From: Euleptes europaea
Taxonomy: Eukaryota; Chordata; Lepidosauria; Squamata; Sphaerodactylidae
NCBI RefSeq assembly: GCF_029931775.1
Contig: NC_079315.1
Location: 111,658,274 to 111,722,273 of the forward strand
Direction: 5' to 3'
Length of the DNA stretch: 64,000 nucleotides
Position 1 is the first letter of the stretch, and each line of letters starts with the position of its first letter. Shown in pieces: positions 52,538 through 63,102 of this stretch. A program made the position numbers and the translations under genes. The notes below the pieces were generated by a model that did not search any database, was not told where the DNA came from, and saw only the letters and a program-made list of their open reading frames with translations.

Positions 52538-53405
52538 TTGAACACATGAAGCTGCCTTATACTGAATCAGACCCTTGGTCCATCAAAGTCAGTATTGTCT
52601 ACTCAGACCGGCAGCAGCTCTCCAAGGTCTCAGGCAGGTGTGTGCATATCGATAAACCCAAATTGAAAATAAACCCAAAATTAGCCATTTTGGTCAATTT
52701 CCAGTTCAGGTTTACCGAAAGTGCAAACCTGGGTAGAAAGCTGAAGCCAAATAGACAATTCCAGGAAAAGCCGAATAATTATTGGGCTTTTTTTGGGTCC
52801 TCGGGGGGGATCATTTTTGGAGGTAGAGACCCCAAATTCACAGCATAACTTGAAGGGACTCTCCTTGCATGACCTCCAACGTTTGGTGAAAATTGGGTCA
52901 GGAGGTCCGATGTTATGGGGTCTGGAAGGGGCTGCCCCCCTCCTCCATAGACAACCATTGCAAACTTCGCAACAATTGTCAATGAAGGAGGGGGTGACCA
53001 CATAAAATCCCATAAAATCGGACCCCCTGACCCAATCTTCACCAAACTTTGGGGTTTGTGCAAGAACAGTCCCTTCAATCTACGCTGTGAATTTGGGGGC
53101 TCTACCTCAAAAAATGATCCCTCCCAGGGCTGAAGTTTTTCAGGAAACCCAGAAATAAGCCAAATGCCCATATTTACCGGTATGGGTATTTGGCTTATTT
53201 CAGGTTTCTCCCCCAAAATTGGGCCCAATAAACCCAAACCCGAAATTTAACATTTTTTTTTTTTGCACAGCCCTAGTCTCAGGCAGAGGTCTTTTACATC
53301 ACCTACTTGCCTTGTCCCTTTAACTGGAGATGCTGGGGATTGAACCTGGGACCTTCTGCAAACAAAGCAGAGGCTCTACCGCTGAGCCACAGCTCTTCCC
53401 TTAAA
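52538..53405 (-). mobile_element. SINE-B interrupted by a hAT-like element
   Basis: SINE-B 3' half 52538-52634 and 5' half 53276-53405 are separated by a 641-bp element; the target GTCTCAGG is duplicated at both junctions. Confidence 0.95.
52635..53275. mobile_element. 641-bp foldback hAT-like element, perfect TSD
   Basis: Terminus CAGGTGTGTGCATATCG against TTTTTTGCACAGCCCTA; flanks GTCTCAGG at 52627-52634 and 53276-53283. The inside is a large hairpin: 52793-52920 is roughly complementary to 52985-53130. Each arm holds the GGGTCAGG.GGTC phrase also found in the modules of the 25.7-27.5 kb element. No coding capacity. Confidence 0.85.
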
Positions 53406-53414
53406 CAATGGCCC

Positions 53415-53580
53415 AGAAACATCAGTACTGCCTACTCAGTCTGGTGGTGGCTCTCCAGGGTCTCAGGTGGAGATCTTCCACATTAGCTACAACCTGGACC
53501 TTTTAACTGGAGATGCTGAGGATTAAACCTAGGACCTTCTGCATGCCAAGCAGGTGTTCTGCCACTGAGCTACAAACCCC
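53415..53580 (-). mobile_element. SINE-B, minus strand
   Basis: CAGTACTGCCTACTCAGTCTGG to GCCACTGAGCTACAAACCCC; tandem to the previous copy but more diverged. Confidence 0.85.
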
Positions 53581-53902
53581 TTTGTTCCCTCTTGCTTTTC
53601 TAGTTCATCACATCATAGTTTGACAAATGCGTAGTTCTTACCAGGATTTTCACCCAACTGAGTTAGTTGAGTAAGTTCATTCATGGTAGCCAGAATGGCC
53701 AAGAGAAGGGGAACAGGAAGGCATATTTCCAGAGGTCCTGGTCTTCCTGGGACACCCTGTGGAGCTGGACTGGTCATACACTTTGTTTTATAGGATGCCT
53801 GGGTTGGATGTGGGTGGAATAAAGAGGCTCTTTGGGAAATTCATAACGTCTCTTCCAAGCCCTGGTTTTAACAGATAAATGGACTAAATGTGCACAGCCT
53901 TG
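53581..53902. other. Single-copy stretch
   Basis: No recognised feature. Confidence 0.3.
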
Positions 53903-54011
53903 GAGGGCAGGGTTTGGGGAGGGGAGGGACTTCAATGCCGTAGCAGCCATTTTCTGCAGGGGAACTGATCTCTATCAGCTGGAGTTTAGTTGTAATAACA
54001 GGAGATCTCAA
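53903..54011 (-). mobile_element. MITE-A fragment
   Basis: GGGCAGGGTTTGGGGAGGGG to ATAACAGGAGATCTCAAC; both termini lost. Confidence 0.85.
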
Positions 54012-54076
54012 CAGTAGGCCTGGTGGAACAACTCAGTTTTACAGGCCCTGCTGAAAGTGTTTATATCCCACAGGGC

Positions 54077-54280
54077 TAGGGATGCCAACCTACCGGTACT
54101 AGCAGGAGATCTCCTGCTATTACAACTGATCTCCAGCCGACAGAGATCAGTTTCCCTGCAGAAAATGGCCGCTTTGGCAATTGGACTCTATGGCATTGAA
54201 GTCCCTCCCCAAACCCCGCCCTCCTTAGGCTCCACCCTAAAAACCTCCCGCCAGTGACAAAGGGGGACCTGGCAATTCTG
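54077..54280 (+). mobile_element. MITE-A, near full length
   Basis: TAGGGATGCCAACCTACCGG to ACCTGGCAATTCTG; flanks match poorly, so an older copy. Confidence 0.9.
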
Positions 54281-55111
54281 CACCTGCATTTTTACAATAA
54301 CTAAGATTAAAGGTAATTTTTGAAAAAAAACATATAGGTTTCCTAAGCAATGGGAGGCCTTCTCAATTGATCAAAAGGCTTTTAATTGATTAATATAATC
54401 TAGAGTTTGAAGCCAAAGTTGCTACCCACTTGTTGAAGATCTTCCAGAGGTTGGGATTACAGGCCTGTTGTGAAAAAAGTCATTTTTTTTGTTTGTTCCC
54501 GGAGAAAATGCTACTTTAAGTGGCTGCACTGGATGAAGCTGTGTGGGTTTTTGAAGTGATGTGCTCCGCAGGTATATTCTTACAGGGCATCTTTTCTCAG
54601 TTTGGGGCCTTTTGGGTTGAATGGATCGATCTATGGAAATGTCGGAGTGGAGGCGCTTAGTTTAAACCTCTATATGATATTCTTCCATCCTTTGATTTGC
54701 AACCTGCTGCAGTGCCTACAGTCCCTACAGCTGCCGATCCTGGCACATCATGGTGAGTGCACAAAGCTCGCGGATCCCTTAAACCAGGGGTTTTCAAACA
54801 TGCCTTGAAAGACTGTTTGCTCTCTACCTGCTTTTCAGTGTGTTCTAGGACCCTCTAGGACAGATCCCTAGCATGTGCGTGAGGAACTGAATGTGCCTCC
54901 CTGAACCCTCTGTAGAAACTTCTGCAATCAGCGGGTCATTCTTAGACGAGCCGGTGGGTGATGGTTATCAAAAGACAGAAAGTCTAAGAAGCAGAGACTT
55001 AAAAGTGCCTTTGATTATCTGCTGGATATGGATGGCTTGTGGTGCCCCAGTGGAGTATAAGATGCTGATGCCTCAGGACTGTGTACAACCCTATCTGGGA
55101 GCTCTTTGGAG
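54281..55111. other. Single-copy stretch
   Basis: No gene or repeat recognised. Confidence 0.3.
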
Positions 55112-55413
55112 AAAGGAGAAGAGTTGCTTTTTATATGCCGATTTTCTCTACCTTTTAAGGAGAATCAAAACTGGCTTACAATCTCCTTCCCTTCCCCTCC
55201 CCACAACAGACACCCTGTGAGGTAGGTGGGGCAGAGAACGTTCGGAGAGAACTGTGACTAGCCCAAGGTCACCCAGCTGGCTTCATGTGGAAGAGTGGGG
55301 AAACCAACCTCCAGCCGACAGAGTCCACCGCTCATGAGGAGGAGTGGGAAATCAAACCTGGTTCTCCAGATTAGAGTGCACCGCTCTATAACCACTACAC
55401 CATGCTGGCTCTC
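55112..55413 (-). mobile_element. SINE-A1, full length, minus strand
   Basis: GTTGCTTTTTATATGCCG tail side, body, and tRNA-like head ending CACCATGCTGGCTCTC. Confidence 0.9.
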
Positions 55414-55762
55414 AGGAAGGCTGTGCTAAAAAATGTGCTAGATAGATAATAACCTAAGAAAAGTTGGCTTGCTTCAAAAGCGTCATGTTGGATTTCTATA
55501 AACAAGAGGCAAAGAACACTTTTTTGACCCTTGGCTTTTTGGGTGTGTCCAAATGGTGTTCCTGCAACCCATCTTCATGCTCAAGGTGCCCAGCGACTTG
55601 TGGTTAAGCATCCTTTGGCCACATGGCACTGCAATGTCCAGTTCTCTCCTTCTGGGCATTTGACTTGCCCGGCAATGTCTTAAAAATAAGGCCACTTGGC
55701 TATATTTTCCGCATGACAATACAACAGCCTTGTAATATAAGACCTTTGAGACAGACAAGATT
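55414..55762. other. Single-copy stretch
   Basis: No recognised feature; may include the outer part of the next repeat. Confidence 0.25.
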
Positions 55763-55905
55763 TCCGAGGTACGAGCTTTCGAGAGTCAAAGCTCCCTTTG
55801 TCAGATGGCTTTGACTCTTGAAAGCTCATACCCCAAAAATGTTGCTGGTCTCTACTGGACTCGAGTCTAGCTGCCCAGTGCAGACCAACATGGCTATCCT
55901 CTGAA
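55763..55905. mobile_element. Unclassified repeat with inverted hairpin core (PLE-like?)
   Basis: Inverted arms GAGCTTTCGAGAGTCAAAG (55773-55791) and CTTTGACTCTTGAAAGCTC (55809-55827). Each half has the order: CTGA-like, stem, GAAAG, as in the PLE-like repeats. The right end CAGACCAACATGGCTATCCT is a dispersed amniote repeat tail whose family I cannot name with certainty. Confidence 0.5.
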
Positions 55906-55917
55906 ACTATTAAAATA

Positions 55918-56187
55918 TAAGAGCGGTTCCTCAGTGGAACAGGCTTCCTCGGGAGGTGGTAAGCACTCCTTCCCTGGAGGTTTTTAAGAGGCTAGATGGC
56001 CATCTGTCAGCAATGCTGATTCTATGACCTTAGGTGGATCAGGAGAGGGAGGGCATCTTGGCCATCTTCTGGGCATGGAGTAGGGGTCACTGGGGGTGTG
56101 GGGGGAGGTAGTTGTGAATTTCCTGCATTGTGCAGGGGGTTGGACTAGATGACCCTGGTGGTCCCTTCCAACTCTATGATTCTAAGA
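55918..56187 (+). mobile_element. CR1-1 LINE 3' end
   Basis: GCGGTTCCTCAGTGGAACAG coding remnant, then GGGGGTTGGACTAGATGACC and the TGATTCTAAG terminus. Confidence 0.95.
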
Positions 56188-56721
56188 TGCTCAATAGGAA
56201 TTTTGGATGGTTTCTGGGTCCTACTAACCCAACCTTTCCCGGGATCACCAAGAAACAGATTATTATGCTTCAGTGGAAATTATGCTCTTTGTAAACCTTA
56301 TTCTTTGAATTTTGTGTGTGAGTCTGTTTAGAGCAAGGGCTTTCTCTCAAGTGAAACCAAAGAACCATCCTGCATTTGACTGTTGCGCTCTCTCTGCATT
56401 AGTAAGTGCATCGATCTTGCGGGAGATATAATTTGTGCGCTTTATTCTTTTTCAGATACAATTAGGCTCTCTTCTAAAAGTCTTCCATGGCAGCTGGGAA
56501 GAGAAAGAGGATGAAAAGTCCCTCGCGGCAGCAAAAGGGAGCGGGGACAAAGGTTCCGGATGCCTCCTGACCGGTTTTAGATTTCTGTATATTTGTGTGA
56601 TGGGATCATTGTTGATGAAAGAATGGCTTGAAGCCATAGGAGATGAAAGGATAAAACCACAGTGGCCTGAAACAGAGGGAGGTGGTCATGCTTATAGATC
56701 ACCTGTTGGTTACAGAAACAC
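56188..56721. other. Single-copy stretch
   Basis: A 102-codon open frame at 56435-56743 runs into a SINE and has no domain. No gene called. Confidence 0.3.
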
Positions 56722-56872
56722 GAAGAGAGCCAGTGTTGTGTAGTGGTTAAGAACGGTGAACTCTAACCTGGAGAATCAGGTTCGATTCCCCACTCCTCCA
56801 CATGAAGCCTGCTGGGTGACCTTGGGCCAGTCACAGTTCTCTCAGAACTCTCTCAGCCCATGCAGAGGCAGG
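56722..56872 (+). mobile_element. SINE-A2, 3' truncated
   Basis: AGAGAGCCAGTGTTGTGTAG head, box B-like AGGTTCGATTCCCC, body with the A2-type CAGTTCTCTCAGAACTCTC block. Confidence 0.85.
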
Positions 56873-56904
56873 ATCATCCAAAAGCATGCCTGACAGGTGT
56901 ATAG

Positions 56905-57360
56905 ATGCTGGGACTCTCCTACGCCCCCCTCACAATCTATTGGGAGTACTTCCAACATTACACATTACCTATCAAGCAATTTCACTCCAAAAAAGTGGAA
57001 GAAGCTGAATTGACATATCTGTCATATACTATTATTAGATTTTTATCTTGTATTAAAAGGTGTTTAATAAAGAAAGGTGTTTGAATGAATAGCAGATACT
57101 TGATAATAATATATGGATTTATTTTCCTATATCTGGAAATTATTTTCAGAAATTTATGCTTAGATTTATTATTACGGTTATCACCACTCAATGTTAATTA
57201 TTTACTGTTCATTATTATTGTTATTACCATGTATTGTTTATTCTATTATATGTATATTTTTCTTTTTCTTTTGCTGAAAGGGTATTATGTTGTTGTTCTT
57301 TGTTTCTTTTCCTGACTTTTCTCCCTTTTCTTTACAAAAATAAACTTTTTTTTTTAAAGT
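56905..57360 (+). mobile_element. Probable L1-type LINE 3' UTR
   Basis: AT-rich, ending with ACAAAAATAAACTTTTTTTT. Composition and terminus resemble the L1 end at 13.0-13.46 kb. No coding part visible. Confidence 0.5.
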
Positions 57361-57454
57361 GATATGATACAAAGGTGCAATGCTTAGAGATGTCCCCAGT
57401 TTTCCATAGATTAGTGCTGGTCCTGAAAAGCAACACTGTACAGAAGGGTATTCC

Positions 57455-57768
57455 TGGTGAAGAAGAAAAGAGTTGGTTTTTATATGCCGACTTTCTCTAC
57501 CACTTAAGGAAGAATCAAACTGGCTTACAATCACCTTCCCTTCCCCTCCCCACAACAGACACCCTGTGAGGTCGGTGGGGCTGAGAGAGCTGTGACTAGC
57601 CCAAGGTCACCCAGCTGGCTTCGTGTGTAGGAGTGGGGAAACAAATCCAGTTCACCAGATTAGCCTCCGCCGCTCACGTGGAGGAGTGGGGAATCAAACC
57701 CGGTTCTCCAGATCAGACTCCACTGCTCCAAACCACTGCTCTTAACCACTGCACCGCGCTGACTCTCT
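57455..57768 (-). mobile_element. SINE-A1, full length, minus strand
   Basis: GAAGAAGAAAAGAG tail, GTTGGTTTTTATATGCCGAC, body, and head CACCGCGCTGACTCTC. Confidence 0.9.
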
Positions 57769-58032
57769 GACTGAAGCAGTTACGGAAATCTCTGCTTTTG
57801 ACAAATGAGAAATCTATCCACTGGTTCGGAGATTGAAAGATTACCTGAAATGAGGGGATGCATTTTTTCCACAAACATTTGTGGCAGTGGCAAAAGATGG
57901 TTATTCAATTATGGTTATTCAATTGAGCAGCGCAACAGAGGAAGCCGTGTTCACTCTCTGCACTGTCTTCCTTTGCGCTCAACAGCATTGCCACGAAGCA
58001 AAATACGATTGGCTGCGTAGCATCATGACATC
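57769..58032. other. Single-copy stretch
   Basis: No recognised feature. Confidence 0.3.
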
Positions 58033-58632
58033 ATAATAGCAACCAAAATGATCAAGGGGCTAGAGCAACTGCCCTAAGAGGAGCGGTTATAATGCTTAGG
58101 GCTGTTTAGCTTGGAAAGAAGGTGGTTAAGAGGAGACATGATAAAGGTCTATAGGTAAAGGTCTATAAAGTTATGCACAGTAGGGAGAGAGTGGACAGGG
58201 AGAAGCTTTTCTCCCTCAGAATACTAGAACGTGGGGGTCATCTGCTGAAGCTGGAGGGTGAGAGATTCGAAACAGATAAAAGGAAGTATTTCTTCACACA
58301 ACGCATCGTTAAACTGTGGAACTCCCTGCCCCAGGATGTGGTGATCGATGCCAACTTGGAAGGCTTGAAGAGGGGAGTGGGCATGTTCATGGAGGAGAGG
58401 GCTATCCATGGCTACTAATCAAAACGAATACTAGTCATGATGCATCCCTATCCTCTCTAGGATCAGAGGAGCATGCCCATTATATTAGGTGCTTTGGAAG
58501 ACAGGCAGGATAATGCTGCTGCAGTCATCTTGTTTGTGGGCTTCCTAGAGGCCCCTGGTTGGCCACTGTGTGAACAGACTGCTGGACTTGATGGGCCTTG
58601 GTCTGATCCAGCATGGCCTTGGTTATGTTATG
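58033..58632 (+). mobile_element. CR1-2 LINE
   Basis: Coding remnant 58033-58418 (frame includes FFTQRIVKLWNSLPQDVV), then the 3' UTR, ending GTTATGTTATG. Small indels break the coding part. Confidence 0.95.
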
Positions 58633-58655
58633 TTATGTTCACTGTGCTATCCAGC

Positions 58656-58864
58656 TAAGGTCGCCAGGTCCCTCTTCACCATCAGCAGGAGATTTTTGGG
58701 GCAGAGTCTAAGGAGGGCGGGGTTTGGGGAGGAGAGGAACTTCAATACCATAGAGTCTAATTGCCAAAGTGGCCATTTTCTCCAGGTGAACAGATCTCTG
58801 TCAGCTGGAGATCAGTTGTAATAGCAGCCGATCTCCAGCTAGTACCTGGAAGTTGGCAACCCTA
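58656..58864 (-). mobile_element. MITE-A, full length, perfect TSD
   Basis: 209 bp; flanks TATCCAGC at 58648-58655 and 58865-58872. Confidence 0.95.
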
Positions 58865-59552
58865 TATCCAGCCTTGTGACCTCACCCCTTTCGCTGGGAT
58901 CATTCCAGGAAGAAAAAGAAAACTGACACTAGAGAAACTGAAAACTAACCATTGCTGTAACATGAATACACAAGTGACATGAATACACAAGAGGAAGGTA
59001 TTTTTAAGGGCTTTAGGGAAAACATTTTAAAGTTTTTAAATAGGTATGAAGGTGGATGAGGAACTTAATCCTGCGACTATGAAACACCATCAAGAAAGAA
59101 TGATGTAGCTTAGAAAGGAAAGAGTCTCTAGAGGTGCAACGTCTTCGATCCCCGAGCCACTTTTTCACATCCTGGTGCTGAAAATTGCAAAAGCAGAGAT
59201 TCATTTGCTCCTCAGAGACCTGTCAAGGATGTCTTCAGAGAACAGAAACATATTAATTTCCTTATGAGTTACCAGTGGGGATTTCAATCAAGGAACGTTT
59301 CCCCCCCTAAAAAGCACTTTGTATAAAACTAAGCCTGCTATTTCTAACAGAACCTCCCAGGTAGTCATAGTATTTAGACTGAAGGCCTAATTCTGGTTGA
59401 AACTAAGAGCCGCACTCAAAGTTAGGGTGGCCATGGGTCCAACTCATGGCTGCCAATGCCATTTTAAAGAAAAGGTGGTCCATTTTTTGGGGGGAGATGC
59501 TATGAGGGCCTGATCATGACAGGGCCTGTGGCATAGAGGGGACCGGGAGAAC
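58865..59552. other. Single-copy stretch
   Basis: No gene or repeat recognised. Confidence 0.3.
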
Positions 59553-59574
59553 CCACACACACACACACACACAC
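59553..59574. repeat. CA microsatellite
   Basis: About 11 CA units; a short TG run follows at 59612-59627. Confidence 0.9.
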
Positions 59575-59898
59575 TCCTATTTCTCTAAGGCTTTTCCATT
59601 ACTTGAAAAGATATGTATGTGTGTGTGTGGGGGGGGAGAGAAGATTACCTGGCCCCACCCTGTGCCACACCCTCACAGCATTTTTTTAAATAGACACAAT
59701 ACTCTAAAATGGTGTCAGCAACCACAGGTCATACCTGTGGCCACCATAATGTCTAGTTTGGCCTTGAGCTTTCCTTAGAGTTATTGTAAGGGTGAAGGAG
59801 AAGGGAATGGACCCGCCACCTTTTGTAAGTCTGGGCGTCGCCCTCGGGGTCTGGACAGCCTTAGAATCCCTGGCTTGAGCCAGCCTCGGAATGGGTGG
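59575..59898. other. Single-copy stretch
   Basis: No recognised feature. Confidence 0.3.
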
Positions 59899-60082
59899 AT
59901 ACCTTGGAGATTTTGGGGGCGGAGCCTGAGGAGGGCGGGGTTTGGGGAAGGGAGGGACTTCAATGCCATAGAGTCCAATGGCCAAAGCAGCCATTTTCTC
60001 CAGGTGAACTGATCTCTGTCGCCTGGAGATCAGTTGTAATAGCGGGAGATCCCCAGCTAGTATCTGGAGGTCGGCAACCCTG
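59899..60082 (-). mobile_element. MITE-A/B hybrid
   Basis: TACCTTGGAGATTTTGGGGG (B-type) followed by GAGTCCAATGGCCAAAGCAG and TAATAGCGGGAGATCCCC (A-type). Confidence 0.8.
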
Positions 60083-60084
60083 TC

Positions 60085-60175
60085 TCCAGGCCAAGTACTA
60101 ACGAGGGCTGACCCTGTTTAGCTTTTGAAATCTGATGAGATGGGGCTAGCCTGGGCCAACCAGGTCAGGGCATCC
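60085..60175 (-). mobile_element. 5S-SINE head, minus strand
   Basis: AGGCCAAGTACTAACGAGGG, then GACCCTGTTTAGCTTTTG, complementary to the 5S-like head. Confidence 0.8.
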
Positions 60176-60186
60176 TTAAGAATAAT

Positions 60187-60432
60187 AGGTAAAGGTAAAG
60201 GTAGCCCCTGTGCAAGCTCCGGGTCATTACTGACCCATGGGGTGACGTCACATCCCGACATTTACTAGGCAGACTATGTTTATGGGGTGGTTTGCCAGTG
60301 CCTTCCCCAGTCGCCTTCCTTTTACCCCCAGCAAGCTGGGTACTCATTTTACCGACCTTGGAAGGATGGAAGTCTGAGTCAACCTTGAGCCGGCTCCCTG
60401 AAACCAACTTCCGCCGGGATTGAACTCAGGTC
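60187..60432 (-). mobile_element. SINE-D, minus strand
   Basis: GGTAAAGGTAAAGGTAGCCC at the 3' end, ACCCATGGGGTGACGTCACA and CCCCAGCAAGCTGGGTACTC in the body, and a box B-like CCGGGATTGAACTC complement region near 60415. A lizard-type SINE distinct from A, B and C; the only copy here. Confidence 0.7.
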
Positions 60433-60527
60433 TGTGTGTGTTAAAGTACCGTCAAGTGGCAGCCGACTTATGGCGACCCCTTTTGGGGGTTTTCATGGCA
60501 AGAGACTAACAGAGGTGGTTTGCCAGT
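60433..60527 (-). mobile_element. SINE tail, BovB-like
   Basis: GCAGCCGACTTATGGCGACC tail and AGAGGTGGTTTGCCAG; head absent. Confidence 0.75.
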
Positions 60528-60586
60528 TTCTCTCAACCCTGATACTAATGCAAAGGGTTGGATCCAGCCAGCTCTTCCACATAATC

Positions 60587-60657
60587 TAGGGTTGCCAACC
60601 TCCAGGTAGTAGCTGGAGATCTCCAGCTATTACAACTGACCTCCAGCCAATAGAGAT
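60587..60657 (+). mobile_element. MITE-A 5' fragment
   Basis: TAGGGTTGCCAACCTCCAGG for about 70 bp, then truncated. Confidence 0.9.
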
Positions 60658-60706
60658 TCCCCTCCTTATTATCTGAAGTCAGCTGTGTGACTCACGAAAG
60701 CTTGAG

Positions 60707-60905
60707 TGTGTGTAAAGTGCCAACTTATGGCGACCCCTTTTGGGGTTTTCACGGCAAGAGACTAAAAGAGGTGGTTTGCCAGTGCCTTCCTCTGCACAGC
60801 AACCCTGGTATTCCTTGGTGGTCTCCCATCCAAATACTAACCAGGGCTGACCCTGCTTAGCTTCTGAGATCTGATGAGATCAGGCTAGCCTTGGCCATTC
60901 AGATA
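60707..60905 (-). mobile_element. 5S-SINE, full length, minus strand
   Basis: Tail CCAACTTATGGCGACCCC, then the body, then CTCCCATCCAAATACTAACC and AGCTTCTGAGATCTGATGAG, the complement of 5S rRNA. Confidence 0.9.
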
Positions 60906-61400
60906 AGGGCGAACTCAGGTCTACACTACTGTAAAACAATATTTGCAATTGTTACATTCCAACTGGTTATGTCGTTAACAACAGTGTGCCCTGGTCATCT
61001 CTTCTGCAGTAGGTGAACGAGCTATTTTGTGTGTGTGTGTTACTGCAAAAGCCCCCTCTCTCCGTTAAGCTCACGTCTGAAGAAATGAGAGAGCTCCCTC
61101 GATGCCCGTTTGCCCTTCTCCATGCACAGTTTTGTGAAAATATTATGAAGTGGTCTTAACACCCCATGCAAGTGCCTAAAGCTTTCCCTGTCTTCTGCGA
61201 GATAGTCTTTAATTAGTCGATAATTGCTTGTAGGCACCAATTGACTGGCTTTATAAACACTGGAAAATGAACGTGGCTTTTTCATGTCAAGGCTGCGCTT
61301 AAGATTCAGCAAATAAATAAAACTAAAACTCAACAATGTTAGCAGGCTGCTATTAAAGGAAACACAGCAAGGCTATATGCGGTGGATATCGACTGCCATG
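60906..61400. other. Repeat-free stretch, candidate conserved non-coding DNA
   Basis: 61190-61330 contains CTTTAATTAGTCGATAATTG and CTTTATAAACA motifs. Repeat-free, no exon recognised. Confidence 0.4.
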
Positions 61401-61558
61401 TAGGGTTGCCAACCTCCACGTACTGGCTGGAAATCTCCTGCTATTACAACTGATCTCCAGCCGATAGAGATCAGTTCACCTGGAGAAAATGGCTGCTTTG
61501 GCAATTGGACTCTATGGCATTGAAGTCCCTCACCTCCTCAAACCTTGTCCTCCTCAGT
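61401..61558 (+). mobile_element. MITE-A 5' part
   Basis: TAGGGTTGCCAACCTCCACG to CCTCACCTCCTCAAACC; the last ~50 bp are missing. Confidence 0.9.
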
Positions 61559-61637
61559 GGCAAAACTGGGAGTGGGGTGGAATGGGCATGGGGATTATTC
61601 ATGTACATCTCTACACTTATCACCATGTGCTCTAGTT

Positions 61638-62109
61638 ATTGGTTTGGGGAGTGGAGGGACTTCAATGCCATAGAATCCAATTGCCAAAGCAGTCATTTTC
61701 TCCAGGGGAACGGATCTCTATTAGCTAGAGATCAGTTGTAATAGCAGGAGATCTCCAGCTAGTACCTGGAGGTTCCATAAAAATGAACTTGAGCTACCTT
61801 CAGAACTAGTACAAAAAATTGTAGCTAAGCCTTATGACAATTATCTAAAGTAAATAATAAATTCAGTAAGCTTCTTATACAATTTTCATTCTTATGTATT
61901 TCTTTCATACAATTTGTGACCATGTCAGTTTCATCTTACAAATTAGAGTCCAATATGCGTAATAAAAGTATTTCATATAATTCCAATATTCGTTCTAAAC
62001 TGTCCAACAACTCTTCAACAAGGATTGTAAAGGCCCATGCAATTGGCAGGTACTTTCCTTATGCATATTGGACTCTACAATTTTTAGTACCTGGAAGTTG
62101 GCAACCCTA
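61638..62109 (-). mobile_element. MITE-A split by a 311-bp insertion
   Basis: Halves 61638-61774 and 62086-62109; the target AGTACCTGGAGGTT / AGTACCTGGAAGTT (13 of 14) is duplicated around the insert. Confidence 0.9.
61775..62085. mobile_element. 311-bp AT-rich insertion with inverted repeat
   Basis: Has a 26-bp inverted pair around GAGTCCAATATGC (61937-61970 and 62058-62085). The 14-bp duplication equals that of the 24.26-25.20 kb palindrome, suggesting the same insertion mechanism. No coding part. Confidence 0.65.
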
Positions 62110-62781
62110 ACCCAACTTGTTAAAAAAATGTGTAGTGTAGTGTGAAGTTTAGTCCTTCCCCCTTTACATCTAGCATTCGAGAACAGATACGATCCTTTGT
62201 GCCTTAACCACAGGGGCATGAAAAGATAGCTTGTCAACAACACTGTAAACCCCACACACCACTTACAAACACTCTGTGCGGTGATTTCCAAATTAACAGA
62301 GTCCGCCTTGCACCTCTTTTAATAAAGGCTTGCTTCCGGTTCGAATGGCAACCATCATTCAATTAAGTGACGGCTTTTCAAAATGCTGATTTTGAAACTC
62401 TCGCATCATGCAACCAGCCAAGCCAACACAGGTGAAAAACGAAGGGGAAACCTTTGATTGATGAATTATGGAGGCAACGGTTTATTTCAGTCAATGTAGG
62501 TGCATCACTTTCTACGAGCTGAGAGATTTGGCCCTACCAATGTTCTTGTGCAAGATAAATCTAATTCATTGATCTGCAGGAGGCATTTATAGAGCACCTA
62601 TCAGTGCGGAAATGAGGAGGCAATTGTCCTGAGGTCCCTGTAAACAAAGCTTACCCAGATTCCTGGCAGTAGGAAGACTGTGAGGAATGGGAGAAGGAAT
62701 TGGGTGCATTTATTCTGGGAGAACATAAAGGTGGGGAGGGAAGCCAATAAGAGTTCTTCAGTACACAAAAGGCTATGGGGG
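62110..62781. other. Single-copy stretch
   Basis: Mixed composition, no repeat or exon recognised. Confidence 0.35.
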
Positions 62782-62912
62782 GAAGAAGAAGAAGAAGAAG
62801 AAGAAGAAGAAGAAGAAGAAGAAGAAGAAGAAGAAGAAGAAGAAGAAGAAGAAGAAGAAGAAGAAGAGGAGGAGGAGGAGGAGGAGGAGGAGGAGGAGGA
62901 GGAGGAGGAGGA
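62782..62912. repeat. Pure GAA then GGA repeat, ~130 bp
   Basis: About 29 GAA units followed by about 14 GGA units with no interruption. It is the expanded tail of the adjacent minus-strand SINE-A. GAA tracts form triplex or sticky DNA and are unstable. Confidence 0.98.
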
Positions 62913-63059
62913 GTTGGGTTTTTTATATGCTGACTTCCTCTACCACTTAAGGAAGAATCAAACCAGTTTACAATCACTTTCCCTTCCTCTCCCCACAACA
63001 GACACCCCATGAGGTAGGTGGGGCTGAGAGAGTTCGGAGAGAACTGTGACTAGCCCAAG
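62913..63059 (-). mobile_element. SINE-A1, head truncated
   Basis: GTTGGGTTTTTTATATGCTG, then GAATCAAACCAGTTTACAAT and the GACTAGCCCAAG block, where it stops. Confidence 0.9.
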
Positions 63060-63102
63060 ATAGAGAAAGTTGGCATATAAAAAACGACTCTTCTTATTCT
63101 TC
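63060..63102 (+). mobile_element. SINE-A1 tail, opposite strand
   Basis: TAGAGAAAGTTGGCATATAA then AAAACGACTCTTCTTATTC, inverted against the preceding copy. Confidence 0.85.

Noticed and set aside
62680-63012. Poly-Glu open frame
   Set aside because: A translation of the GAA/GGA repeat and a SINE, not a protein.
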